DNA of 7,345 nt from Desulfovibrio desulfuricans (GTDB lineage: Bacteria > Desulfobacterota > Desulfovibrionia > Desulfovibrionales > Desulfovibrionaceae), in assembly GCA_003251995.1 (NCBI GenBank), contig QKDT01000368.1, positions 1 through 7,345 of the forward strand. The letters are read 5' to 3'. The position numbers and the translations under genes are program-made. Within the stretch, counting starts at the first letter, position 1. Each line of letters opens with the position of its first letter. The notes under the pieces were generated by a model. That model saw only the letters and a program-made list of their open reading frames with translations, did not search any database and was not told where the DNA came from. This document shows, one piece after another, positions 1 to 6,724 of the stretch.

Positions 1-1
1 C

Positions 2-583
2 CGGTTTGCGGTTTTTCTATGCTGGCTCATGATTGTTTGCGGCTTTGCCTGCTTTTGGCAGCGCGCGCCCAAGATTGCTGGCCTTATTGCTGTTGCCACC
101 GTTGCCACAGTGCTTGTTTTTGACCAAGGCCGTTGGGCTTGCGGCGCGCGGTTTGGTTTCAGGCACGCGCTTGATTTGCCACAGCCAGCCAAGGTGCAAC
201 AGCGCCTGCGCAAAGGGTCCGAGTACGCCGAAGCGCTGCAAGCAGTGCAGAGAATTGTGCCGCAAGACACCCCCATTTTTGCAGAACCAGATGCCATGGC
301 GGTGCGCTACCGCCTGTATAGGCCTTTAGCGTATGCGTTCAAAGATGGCTCCTCCTACCTCTACAGCCAGGATGCCCTGGGTGCGGCGGGCTGGCTTGAA
401 CTGACCAACATACGCGACAAACACGGGCTCGCCGCTGCATGGCTTGCCTCAGGCACACAATGGATTTTATGCGGCACCCCATCCGAGCGGGAGCAAATTG
501 CGCAGCAGGGAACGATTCTCTGGAGTAATGACCGCTGGTTTATTGCCCGGCGGGGCGTTACACCTAATAACGATAGACAGTGA
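2..583 (+). CDS. C-terminal part of a polytopic membrane protein, probably a GT-C/ArnT-like glycosyltransferase (5' end outside window)
   Basis: The reading frame is open from base 2, so the gene begins upstream of the window; internal ATGs such as the one at 29 are not the real start. The visible part begins with two hydrophobic segments (roughly residues 2-17 and 22-40 of the fragment, with the short link WQRAPK between them). About 140 mostly soluble residues follow, containing DTPIFAEPDAMAVRYRLYRP and, soon after, a KDGSSYLYS stretch. A row of membrane helices ending in a soluble periplasmic domain is the usual layout of ArnT/PMT-type (GT39-like) glycosyltransferases that use polyprenyl-phosphate sugars. 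The next gene encodes the kind of enzyme that makes such donors, which supports the assignment. The catalytic N-terminal loops are not in view, so another multi-spanning envelope protein is possible. The TGA overlaps the ribosome-binding site of the next gene. Confidence 0.6.
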   Translation, partial: RFAVFLCWLMIVCGFACFWQRAPKIAGLIAVATVATVLVFDQGRWACGARFGFRHALDLPQPAKVQQRLRKGSEYAEALQAVQRIVPQDTPIFAEPDAMAVRYRLYRPLAYAFKDGSSYLYSQDALGAAGWLELTNIRDKHGLAAAWLASGTQWILCGTPSEREQIAQQGTILWSNDRWFIARRGVTPNNDRQ

Positions 584-585
584 GG
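581..585 (+). promoter_or_regulatory. Ribosome-binding site that sets the start of the GT2 gene
   Basis: TGAGG lies six bases before the ATG at 592 and includes the TGA stop of the preceding gene. This favours ATG 592 over the in-frame GTG at 580, which overlaps the upstream stop as GTGA but has no Shine-Dalgarno sequence before it. The overlap suggests translational coupling of the two genes. Confidence 0.6.
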
Positions 586-591
586 TATTGC

Positions 592-1548
592 ATGCGTCAA
601 AGCACCCTTTCTGTTGTTGCCCCGGTGTATTGCGAGGGTGCGAACCTGCACAAGTTTGTGGCTGCACTTGTAACGGTTCTGTCCCGGCTCAAAACGGAAA
701 CCGATCTTGACTACGAAATCCTGCTGGTTGACGACGGCTCCACAGACAACACATGGCAAGCCATGCACGCGCTAACTGGGCAGTATTCCCACCTGCGCTG
801 TCTGCGATTCAGCAAAAATTTTGGCAAGGATGCCGCTCTTTCCGCGGGGCTAGATGCTGCGCGCGGCGATGCCGTCATCACCATGGACAGCGACATGCAG
901 CACCCGCCCTCGCTAATCCCAGAAATGACGGCTCTGTGGCGCACCGGTGCTGTGGATGTGGTGGATGTGCGCAAACAGGAGCGCCAGGCAGAATCTTTTT
1001 TAAGCCGTATCTGTGCGGTTTCGTTTTACCGCATTTTTCAAATGCTGACGTCGTATGACCTCAAAGGGTCGGGAGACTTCAAACTTCTTGACCGCAAGGT
1101 CATTGATGCCTGGAAAAACCTGGGAGAACGCAAAACATTTTATCGTGGCCTGACTTCATGGATGGGGTTTCGTCACAAGGAAATTCTGTTCACGCCGTGT
1201 GCCCGTTGCGGCGGATGCAGCAAATGGAGTCTTGCCCGCAGGATCACCCTTGCTGTGGACTCCATGGTTTCATTTAGTGGCAAACCTCTGCTGGTCATCG
1301 GCGTAATCACCCTTTTGTTCTATACCCTATCCTTTTTTGTAGGCTGTGAAGCCCTGTGGAGCTATGCTACCGGGCAGGCGCGTTCAGGTTTCACCACTGT
1401 TATTTTGCTGATTTTGTGTACAGGCAGCGCCATTCTTACCGGCCTTTGCATTCTTTCGGCATACATCCACCATGCATTTATCGAGCTTAAGGGCAGACCA
1501 CGTTACCTGCTTGCTGAAACGCTTGAGAGCGAAAAAACGGACGCCTGA
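592..1548 (+). CDS. Family 2 glycosyltransferase, GtrB/DPM1-like polyprenyl-phosphate sugar synthase
   Basis: The 318-residue protein probably transfers a sugar from a nucleotide donor to a polyprenyl phosphate on the cytoplasmic face of the membrane. The GT-A fold starts at once (LSVVAPVY, residues 6-13). It shows VDDGSTDNT (46-54), RFSKNFGKDAALSAG (72-86), the metal-binding DSD followed by MQHPP (99-106), GSGDFKLLDRKV (159-170) and ERKTFYRGLTSWMGFR (179-194), all in the order and spacing of the GtrB/ArnC/DPM1 group. Two C-terminal hydrophobic segments (about 233-252 and 268-292) anchor the protein, as in GtrB. The loop that usually reads like RxxGxSKW is here CARCGGCSKW, with three cysteines at 203, 206 and 209. 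The start is ATG 592, because the family begins near this point and a good ribosome-binding site precedes it. The sugar cannot be read from the sequence. A deacetylase gene follows after four bases. Confidence 0.88.
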   Translation: MRQSTLSVVAPVYCEGANLHKFVAALVTVLSRLKTETDLDYEILLVDDGSTDNTWQAMHALTGQYSHLRCLRFSKNFGKDAALSAGLDAARGDAVITMDSDMQHPPSLIPEMTALWRTGAVDVVDVRKQERQAESFLSRICAVSFYRIFQMLTSYDLKGSGDFKLLDRKVIDAWKNLGERKTFYRGLTSWMGFRHKEILFTPCARCGGCSKWSLARRITLAVDSMVSFSGKPLLVIGVITLLFYTLSFFVGCEALWSYATGQARSGFTTVILLILCTGSAILTGLCILSAYIHHAFIELKGRPRYLLAETLESEKTDA

Positions 1549-1552
1549 CACC

Positions 1553-2500
1553 ATGCCCCAGCAAAACACCCTCAACGCAAGGCCCTGCATGCGTTTTATT
1601 GTCCATGCAGACGACTGTGGCCTGACCCGGCACATCAGCGAGGATATCTTTGCCTGTCTTGCGCATGGCCCGCTCAACTCTGTTTCTGTCATCATGGGGG
1701 GCTCTCACACGGCTGCAAGCCTGCAAAAACTCGCCGTCATGCCGCACGTTCGCGTATGTCTGCACCTCAACATTCTTGAGGGGCACTGCTCTGCCCCTAG
1801 CCACGAGGTCAGCCCACTTGTCGATGAAAACGGTATTTTTCGCCATGGGCTCGGGCAGATGCTCTATAGGCTTGCCACTGGCACAGCCAGCCGCAAAATG
1901 GCCCTACTGTCTGCCATCCGGCATGAATTTGAAGCGCAGATTGACGCCTTCTCCTGCGGTTTTTTGCCTATGCAACAAAGGGGCGGCCTGCATCTGGACG
2001 GACATCTGCATGTCCATACAATTCCTGCCCTGCGCGGAATCATGGCAGAACTTATCCTTGAGCACTCCCCGGCCTACGTGCGCGTTCCCAATGAACCGGC
2101 GCACCTGCCCCCCCTGCCCATGCGCCAGTTCGCGGTGGGATGCGCGCGGCGTGCCCTGCTTGCGCACTGGTCCAGCGGATTAGTTGCCCTGCTGAACAGG
2201 GAGGATGTCGCGCATAACGATTTTTTGTGCGGGCTTGTTTCTGGCGGCAACCTTTCGGCTGCCAGGGCGGCGGCTTCCCTTGAGGCCATGCAGCGCCAGA
2301 GGGAGCTTTGCCCGCTGGTAGAAATCATGTGCCATCCTGGCGGCGGGCAAGATATTGATCAGACTTGTATTCGACACAACAGCTTTTATCAGAGCAGCGC
2401 CCGACAGGATGAAAAGACCATGCTTCTGGATGGCAGCCTCAGCAACGTGCTTGCGCGCTACGGCACTCTGTGCGCATTTGGAGAAACACCACCAGGATAA
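1553..2500 (+). CDS. YdjC/ChbG-family carbohydrate deacetylase
   Basis: The 315-residue protein belongs to the YdjC/ChbG family of metal-dependent deacetylases, which remove acetyl groups from N-acetylated sugars. Visible motifs are FIVHADDCGLT (residues 15-25, with the family's paired Asp 20/21), VCLHLNILEG (68-77, the GLHLN-type metal histidine), HLDGHLHVH (147-155, equivalent to the family HxDxHxHxH motif) and EIMCHPGG (257-264). All key positions are present, so the enzyme should be active. Length is close to family norms. ATG 1553 follows the preceding stop by four bases but has a weak ribosome-binding site. ATG 1589 has AAGG six bases upstream and gives MRFIVHADD, which is where family homology begins, so it is an equally good or better start. 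ATG 1472 would overlap the GT2 gene by 77 bases and is unlikely. Position directly after a GtrB-like enzyme suggests that the substrate is a lipid-linked N-acetyl sugar. Confidence 0.87.
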   Translation: MPQQNTLNARPCMRFIVHADDCGLTRHISEDIFACLAHGPLNSVSVIMGGSHTAASLQKLAVMPHVRVCLHLNILEGHCSAPSHEVSPLVDENGIFRHGLGQMLYRLATGTASRKMALLSAIRHEFEAQIDAFSCGFLPMQQRGGLHLDGHLHVHTIPALRGIMAELILEHSPAYVRVPNEPAHLPPLPMRQFAVGCARRALLAHWSSGLVALLNREDVAHNDFLCGLVSGGNLSAARAAASLEAMQRQRELCPLVEIMCHPGGGQDIDQTCIRHNSFYQSSARQDEKTMLLDGSLSNVLARYGTLCAFGETPPG

Positions 2501-2566
2501 TCACTGTCGGCCCATACTTCGCAGCGGTCATGCCGCATGGAAGCAAGGCCCAAACGGCATATGACA

Positions 2567-2598
2567 AACGGCCCAAGGACATGTGTCCTTGGGCCGTT
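2567..2598. terminator. Perfect 15-bp hairpin between convergent genes (putative bidirectional terminator)
   Basis: The arms AACGGCCCAAGGACA (2567-2581) and TGTCCTTGGGCCGTT (2584-2598) pair perfectly around a two-base centre (in practice a four-base loop). The hairpin lies 66 bases after the deacetylase stop and 90 bases from the stop of the convergent methyltransferase gene. No clean T-tract follows on either strand, so it may act as a weak intrinsic terminator or an RNA-stabilising stem. Nothing else is recognised in the 188-base gap 2501-2688. Confidence 0.6.
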
Positions 2599-2688
2599 CA
2601 AAATAATAGTAACCAGCTAAATCAGTTCCGCGCCAGGGGCCGTGCGTTGCCATTATCGCCAAACGCGGGCACGCACCCATACACGGTA

Positions 2689-3459
2689 TTATTGACCGCG
2701 AATCCAGTATGTTTCAAACCCGTCTTCAAGCCAGCCATCCTTCACACGTGTAAAGCCAGCCTCTTTGAACAGGTTGCGGTATTCATCCTGTGTGCGCCGC
2801 CAGCCCCAAAACTGCTGACGACGGATACCCAGATAGTGCAACACCGCTCTGATGCCGATTTTGATGGCATTCACAAAGCTGCCTATAAACGAATCTTCTT
2901 CCAGCAGCGATGCAGAAAGCAGCACCAGTTCCCCGCCAGGGGCAAGCTGCGCCCGCAGCTCCCACAACAGGTGCTGGAATTCGCGCGTGGGGATGCCGTA
3001 GTCTACCGTTGAAAGGTAGATCATATCATACTGTACATCAGAAGGCAGGCACATGGGTGGCAACCCTATGTAGATACGGTCGCTGGGGATGTATTCCCTC
3101 AGCCACTTCATGCCCACGGTACTGGGTTCGTTGACGTGTACCTCAAGCTCGGGCATTTCTTCCAGCAAAATACTTTCCATATAGCCAACGCCGCTACCAA
3201 TGGAGAGTACGCGCACTGGTTCCGTGCGCCCTGCGGGATCCTGCGCCAGCTTGGTGCGCAACTGCCCGATGAGCCACTTTGCGTCTTTGCGCTTGTTCTC
3301 TCGCCAGACAGACGGCAAGTCGTCCCAGCTTTTGTAGCGGCGAAACAGCTCTTCATAAAAAACTGCGTAGAACTTGGGTTCCGCCAGATGAAAGAACGAA
3401 ATATGTGAAAAGGACGTGAAGGGTATGCCCTGCCAGCTTTCCTGATAAAAACGCCGCAC
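2689..3459 (-). CDS. Class I SAM-dependent methyltransferase, substrate unknown
   Basis: The 256-residue soluble protein has a Rossmann-type methyltransferase core. Motif I is VRVLSIGSGVGYME (about residues 82-95). An acidic residue ends strand 2 in VHVNEPS (Glu111), and YDMIYLSTVDYG (144-155) and LAPGGELVLLS (172-182) are the later core strands. About 80 residues of aromatic-rich N-terminal sequence precede the core (SFSHISFFHL, and KFYAVFYEELFRRY shortly after). A C-terminal extension has basic and aromatic segments (GIRRQQFWGWRR, 211-222) that may form part of the substrate site. GTG 3459 is chosen because GGAGG lies seven bases before it. TTG 3486 (265 residues, GAGG seven bases upstream) is the alternative. 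No ATG is available near the front. The gene is transcribed alone and convergently to the glycosyltransferase run, so a sugar or lipid substrate is only a guess. Confidence 0.8.
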   Translation of the reverse strand: MRRFYQESWQGIPFTSFSHISFFHLAEPKFYAVFYEELFRRYKSWDDLPSVWRENKRKDAKWLIGQLRTKLAQDPAGRTEPVRVLSIGSGVGYMESILLEEMPELEVHVNEPSTVGMKWLREYIPSDRIYIGLPPMCLPSDVQYDMIYLSTVDYGIPTREFQHLLWELRAQLAPGGELVLLSASLLEEDSFIGSFVNAIKIGIRAVLHYLGIRRQQFWGWRRTQDEYRNLFKEAGFTRVKDGWLEDGFETYWIRGQ

Positions 3460-3466
3460 GTTAAAG

Positions 3467-3471
3467 CCTCC
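3467..3471 (-). promoter_or_regulatory. Ribosome-binding site (GGAGG) favouring the GTG start of the methyltransferase
   Basis: On the minus strand GGAGG is followed by CTTTAAC and then GTG at 3459, an ideal seven-base spacing. A five-codon ORF (ATG 3478 to TAA 3461) overlaps this site in another frame. Confidence 0.55.
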
Positions 3472-3536
3472 GAGACATGACCTCAAAAGCTCGCCTCGCG
3501 CAGGATTGCGGCCCAGGCTAACTTTCGATGCGTAAA

Positions 3537-3565
3537 ATCATAACTCAACCGCCAGCAAGGCGCAA
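3537..3565 (-). promoter_or_regulatory. Possible sigma-70 promoter for the methyltransferase gene
   Basis: On the minus strand TTGCGC (3565-3560) and TATGAT (3542-3537) are separated by 17 bases. The -10 matches consensus at five of six positions but the -35 only at three. The implied leader is about 70 bases. This is a weak, position-based proposal. Confidence 0.3.
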
Positions 3566-3568
3566 TGC

Positions 3569-3596
3569 GTGCAACCCGCAGGGCGGCAACTTGCAC
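3569..3596. repeat. Imperfect inverted repeat upstream of the methyltransferase promoter candidate
   Basis: GTGCAA (3569-3574) and TTGCAC (3591-3596) are perfect inverted arms, with a nested CCGC-AGG-GCGG mini-stem between them. The element sits just upstream of the proposed -35 of the methyltransferase gene. It could be an operator or a chance structure. Confidence 0.3.
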
Positions 3597-3700
3597 TCGA
3601 ACGTGACCAACCCGCAACAGCACTGCAACACTTCAAAAAGACAAAAGCAGATCAAGCATCAATGTGCCCTCAGCCAGGGCGCAGCAACCATGAACCCATC

Positions 3701-3744
3701 AAAAAAAAGAGCGGGGGGGAAGATCCTTCTCAGAATCTCCCCCC
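3701..3744 (-). terminator. Rho-independent terminator of the chemoreceptor gene
   Basis: Read on the minus strand, six G residues plus AGAT pair with ATCTT plus the C-run (positions 3744-3735 with 3724-3714, one bulged base), leaving a loop of about ten bases. GCTC and then eight T residues (3708-3701) follow. G+C-rich stem, short loop and T-tract are all present, about 120 bases after the chemoreceptor stop, and the orientation fits only that gene. Confidence 0.85.
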
Positions 3745-3862
3745 ACATATACTTGCCAATCGGGCTGATCACCAGCAATGCACGTTACAAAGCACCAATA
3801 CAATGCATGCTCTCTATTTTGCTTTTATCACTCATAGTCCCTGACCACAAAAAGGTACCGGG

Positions 3863-5629
3863 CTAGCCTTCCTTCATTTTCTGGATAAGCTGCCGCAGAA
3901 CCTGAGCCTGTTGGGCCATTTCGTCCATAGCCTGATTGGCCCGCCCCATGGCTTGCGCAGTTTCTGCCGAAATGGTTGATACCTGTTCCACAGAATGGCT
4001 GATTTCTTCACTGGATGCCGATTGCTGCTCGCTTGCAGCTGCGATGGAACGCACCTGGTCGCTTGCCTGCTCCACAAGGATGACAATCTGCTTGAGCGCA
4101 TCACCAGAAAGCGAAGCCCGGTGTGTGGCATTTTCAATGGTGGTCACAGACCGATCCACGCCATCAATGCCTTTGCGGGTTCCCTCCTGAATACCGCGGA
4201 TAACTCCGCCCACTTCTTGCGTGGCGGTCATGGTCTTTTCTGCCAGTTTGCGCACTTCGTCAGCCACCACGGCAAAACCGCGCCCGGCATCGCCCGCGCG
4301 GGCGGCCTCAATGGCGGCGTTCAGAGCCAGTAGATTGGTTTGATCAGCGATATCCGAAATAACGCTCATGATCTGCCCGATACCGTCAGCCTGTTTGCCG
4401 AGCGAGGCCATATCAGCCTTAACCTCAAGCGACTGCTTTTGCACCTCGGTGATGTCGCTCACCACATTGCTGACCAGTTGCGCGCCTTCCTGAGCCTTGG
4501 CCCGCGCAGTATCAGATGTTTCGGAGGCCTTGGCGGCGTTTTCCGCCACTTCGCCAACGGTGGCGTTCATTTCATCCATGGCGGAAGATGTAACCGCCAC
4601 TCGCCGCGATTGCTCCTCCGCCCCACGGCTTGATTGCGTTATCAGCGCAGAAAGCTGCTCTGTAGCGGTGGAAACAACCTCGACCACCCCTTCCAGCTGA
4701 TGCGCAGCCTGGAGCATGCCTTCTGCCTTGGCGCGCTCGGCCTGAACCTTGGCTGCATGCGCCTCTTGTGTGGCGATCTCGGCATTGTGGGCCTGTTCTG
4801 AAGCTTCGGCGCTTTTCTGCTCTGCCTCGGTTATCTTGTCCTTCATGGTGCCTACCATGTTCTGCAATACATGGTAGACGCCGCCCGGCTTTTTTTGCTG
4901 ACGAAAAGTCACATTCAAATCACCGTCGGCAATTTTGCCCGCAACCTCTGCCAGATAGCCGGGGTCTTCGCCTAGTTGCCGCATGACCTGACGGATGAGC
5001 AGCAATCCCTGCCCGATAGACAGTATAAACCCAACGGCAATCGCCGCAAAAATCATCCTGCTAGAAAAACTAGCCAGTTCGTCATTGGATCGGGACAAAA
5101 TGTGCCCCTGCTCTTCCTTGGATGCCACAAGACGGTTGATAGAATCCTGATACACATTGGCCAGCTTGTTTCCTTCGGTGTCCAGATAGGCCTCTGCTCC
5201 GGTATTATCACCAGAGGATTTCAGCTTGATCACCTTGTCCGTCATAACTCTGAAATCGGCGCGGTGGTGTTTGTATTCTTCAACAATCTTTCTCGCTTCA
5301 TCTGAAATAAGAGTTTTTTCAACTGCCTGTGAGCTGACATCTATTTCTTTACGCAAGGCATCTATCTGCGCGGTACGCCGCTCGATTTCCTGAGCTGTAG
5401 ATGCGCCAACAATACCCTCGATGTTAACGCGGATACGCTGAAACCCTACGGAAAGTTTCAGCAGGTGGGCCATGGGGATTGTGGCGCGTTCATAAAGAAA
5501 AGTGTCGGCATCATTGACCTTGCCCAGTTCAAGAACGGCGAATACCCCTACTATCAGGGTAATCAACGAGGACAAGACAAAACTCGCGATCAGCTTTGTT
5601 TGAAGTTTTGTATTTTTAAAAAGGCTCAT
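3863..5629 (-). CDS. Methyl-accepting chemotaxis protein (transmembrane chemoreceptor)
   Basis: This complete 588-residue chemoreceptor senses ligands in the periplasm and controls the CheA/CheW kinase complex. In order it has a short cytoplasmic N-terminus, TM1 (about residues 13-34), a periplasmic helical domain of the four-helix-bundle type (about 35-190), TM2 (about 191-212), a HAMP domain (about 213-265, with LGEDPGYLAEVAGKIADGDL), an Ala/Glu-rich coiled coil (265-308) and the long signalling hairpin (about 310-560). The tip carries the near-invariant stretch from ISDIADQTNLLALNAAIEAA through RAGDAGRGFAVVADEVRKLAE (424-464), which contacts CheA and CheW. No C-terminal CheR/CheB-tethering pentapeptide is present; the protein ends QKMKEG. 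The ATG at 5629 has GGAG five bases upstream. A sigma-28-like promoter lies before it and a strong terminator after it, so the gene is probably monocistronic. The ligand cannot be inferred. Confidence 0.96.
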   Translation of the reverse strand: MSLFKNTKLQTKLIASFVLSSLITLIVGVFAVLELGKVNDADTFLYERATIPMAHLLKLSVGFQRIRVNIEGIVGASTAQEIERRTAQIDALRKEIDVSSQAVEKTLISDEARKIVEEYKHHRADFRVMTDKVIKLKSSGDNTGAEAYLDTEGNKLANVYQDSINRLVASKEEQGHILSRSNDELASFSSRMIFAAIAVGFILSIGQGLLLIRQVMRQLGEDPGYLAEVAGKIADGDLNVTFRQQKKPGGVYHVLQNMVGTMKDKITEAEQKSAEASEQAHNAEIATQEAHAAKVQAERAKAEGMLQAAHQLEGVVEVVSTATEQLSALITQSSRGAEEQSRRVAVTSSAMDEMNATVGEVAENAAKASETSDTARAKAQEGAQLVSNVVSDITEVQKQSLEVKADMASLGKQADGIGQIMSVISDIADQTNLLALNAAIEAARAGDAGRGFAVVADEVRKLAEKTMTATQEVGGVIRGIQEGTRKGIDGVDRSVTTIENATHRASLSGDALKQIVILVEQASDQVRSIAAASEQQSASSEEISHSVEQVSTISAETAQAMGRANQAMDEMAQQAQVLRQLIQKMKEG

Positions 5630-5671
5630 GGGTGCTCCGTGAGAAATTTTGATAATGAGAAACTATTTTGT

Positions 5672-5698
5672 TTATCGACATTTTTTACATGCAGTTAA
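5672..5698 (-). promoter_or_regulatory. Sigma-28 (FliA)-type promoter of the chemoreceptor gene
   Basis: On the minus strand TTAA (5698-5695) is followed after exactly 15 bases by GTCGATAA (5679-5672). The FliA consensus is TAAA-N15-GCCGATAA, so the -10 matches seven of eight positions and the -35 core three of four, with ideal spacing. Transcription would begin about 35-40 bases before the ATG at 5629. Chemoreceptor genes are classic FliA targets. A second box, GCTGATAA, occurs about 23 bases further upstream without a good -35. Confidence 0.6.
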
Positions 5699-5824
5699 GG
5701 TTATCAGCAAAAGTAATTAAAAATATTTTTTTATAACTCTTTGTATTTTTTTACATAGCAAAGCCAAAACTGCGGGGCTCTGGATGCCGCGCACTTTATA
5801 TCAGGCTGATCGGGCACCCATTCC

Positions 5825-6724
5825 TTATCTGAGCGGTATACATATTTCTGTAAGCAAGTCTGATTCAGGCGTTATCTGCGGAGAATTCCAGTATATTTCA
5901 AACCCAGGGTCGTGATACGGTTCGTAACCACTCTGTGGAAACCACATGCCAAACAATGATCTGTAGGCGGGATGGAGCAAAGAATACGGCCCCTTGATAC
6001 GCAAAGAGGCGTATTTTTGCTCACCGCCGATATACCGCAAAAAGATTTCTTCATGCTGAAGTAAGGGTTGCAGTTGAACGCTTGTTTCTTCCAGTCCAAC
6101 GGGCAAGCTTATGCAGGCATCCATACGGCATTTTTCAGGCGCGGTGATATCCGGGTTATCGTAGCTCACGCCAAAAGCCACTGGCGAAGCAGGAAGCAAA
6201 CCATGTACGGTCAGTACATCCCACAGGTGCATCCATGCCGAGCCGCTTTCTGTATATGGCCCGGTATGCCGCATGGCAGCGACCAGACGCGGCGCAATTT
6301 CTTTAAAGCTCACCTCCATAGGCGGAAGGTGGGGCATTTCGTGATAGAAGAGAGGACCCTCCATGTCTCGCTTGCGCGCAGCCTCCAGGTGTCCCTGTTT
6401 GCGGCGGTATTCAGAAGGCAGCATGCCCATATGTGACCGAAAAGCCCGCGTAAACGCATCCACACTGTCATAGCCCGCCCCAAGGGCAATCTGCGTGACA
6501 GATTCCGGCGAATGCCCGAGTTGCATGGCGGCTCGCTCCAGCAGCAGGCGGCGCACATAAGCAGCCACGCTTTCACCCACCATGGACGAAAATATGCGGT
6601 GGAAGTGATAGGGAGAAAAACAGGCGATACGGGCCAGTTCCTCAAGATCGGGGCGGGCGTCAAGGTGCTTTTCTATATGCCGCAACACAAGACTTATGCG
6701 TTGCTGGTAGGTACGTGTTTCCAT
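5825..6724 (-). CDS. AraC-family transcriptional regulator with C-terminal GyrI-like effector-binding domain
   Basis: The 299-residue protein has its DNA-binding domain at the N-terminus (residues about 7-108). It contains two helix-turn-helix units: LEELARIACFSPYHFHRIF (27-45), and SVTQIALGAGYDSVDAFTRA (75-94) leading into FRSHMGMLPSEYRR, the typical AraC signature ending. A linker (109-128) leads to a GyrI/SbmC-type ligand-binding domain (about 130-299), recognisable by MEVSFKEIAPRLVAAMRHTGPY near its start and by a C-terminal FEIYWNS segment with CIPLR at the very end. This DNA-binding-first layout is that of the Rob/BmrR-like effector group, in contrast to AraC itself. Such proteins bind hydrophobic or cationic small molecules and activate defence or efflux genes. 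It is divergent from a gene for a stand-alone GyrI-like protein, a likely target. The ATG at 6724 has only a modest AGGG about nine bases upstream. Confidence 0.93.
   Translation of the reverse strand: METRTYQQRISLVLRHIEKHLDARPDLEELARIACFSPYHFHRIFSSMVGESVAAYVRRLLLERAAMQLGHSPESVTQIALGAGYDSVDAFTRAFRSHMGMLPSEYRRKQGHLEAARKRDMEGPLFYHEMPHLPPMEVSFKEIAPRLVAAMRHTGPYTESGSAWMHLWDVLTVHGLLPASPVAFGVSYDNPDITAPEKCRMDACISLPVGLEETSVQLQPLLQHEEIFLRYIGGEQKYASLRIKGPYSLLHPAYRSLFGMWFPQSGYEPYHDPGFEIYWNSPQITPESDLLTEICIPLR

Larger units (their letters stand above)
3487..3862. other. Intergenic region with no convincing gene
   Basis: This stretch separates the methyltransferase and chemoreceptor genes, both read leftward. 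It contains the weak promoter candidate near 3537-3565, an imperfect inverted repeat at 3569-3596, and the terminator at 3701-3744. Plus-strand open frames in it (for example 3528-3866 and 3569-3844) encode low-complexity polar peptides with no recognisable motif and run straight through the terminator, so they are not called as genes. Confidence 0.6.

Noticed and set aside
580..591. GTG start at 580 for the GT2 gene with a GTGA overlap
   Set aside because: There is no Shine-Dalgarno sequence before it, while ATG 592 has TGAGG at six bases and matches the family N-terminus.
3528..3866. Plus-strand open frames (112 and 91 codons) between the methyltransferase and chemoreceptor genes
   Set aside because: They have low-complexity polar composition and no recognisable domain, cross the strong minus-strand terminator, and in one case run into the chemoreceptor's 3' end.
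4000..5300. Many plus-strand open frames opposite the chemoreceptor gene
   Set aside because: They are antisense shadows of a well-supported coding sequence with no motifs of their own.
5765..5800. Possible terminator after the AraC gene (GCGGC/GCC-CC-GC stem on the minus strand, then AGTTTT)
   Set aside because: Only about five pairs with a two-base bulge and a poor T-tract; not strong enough to call.
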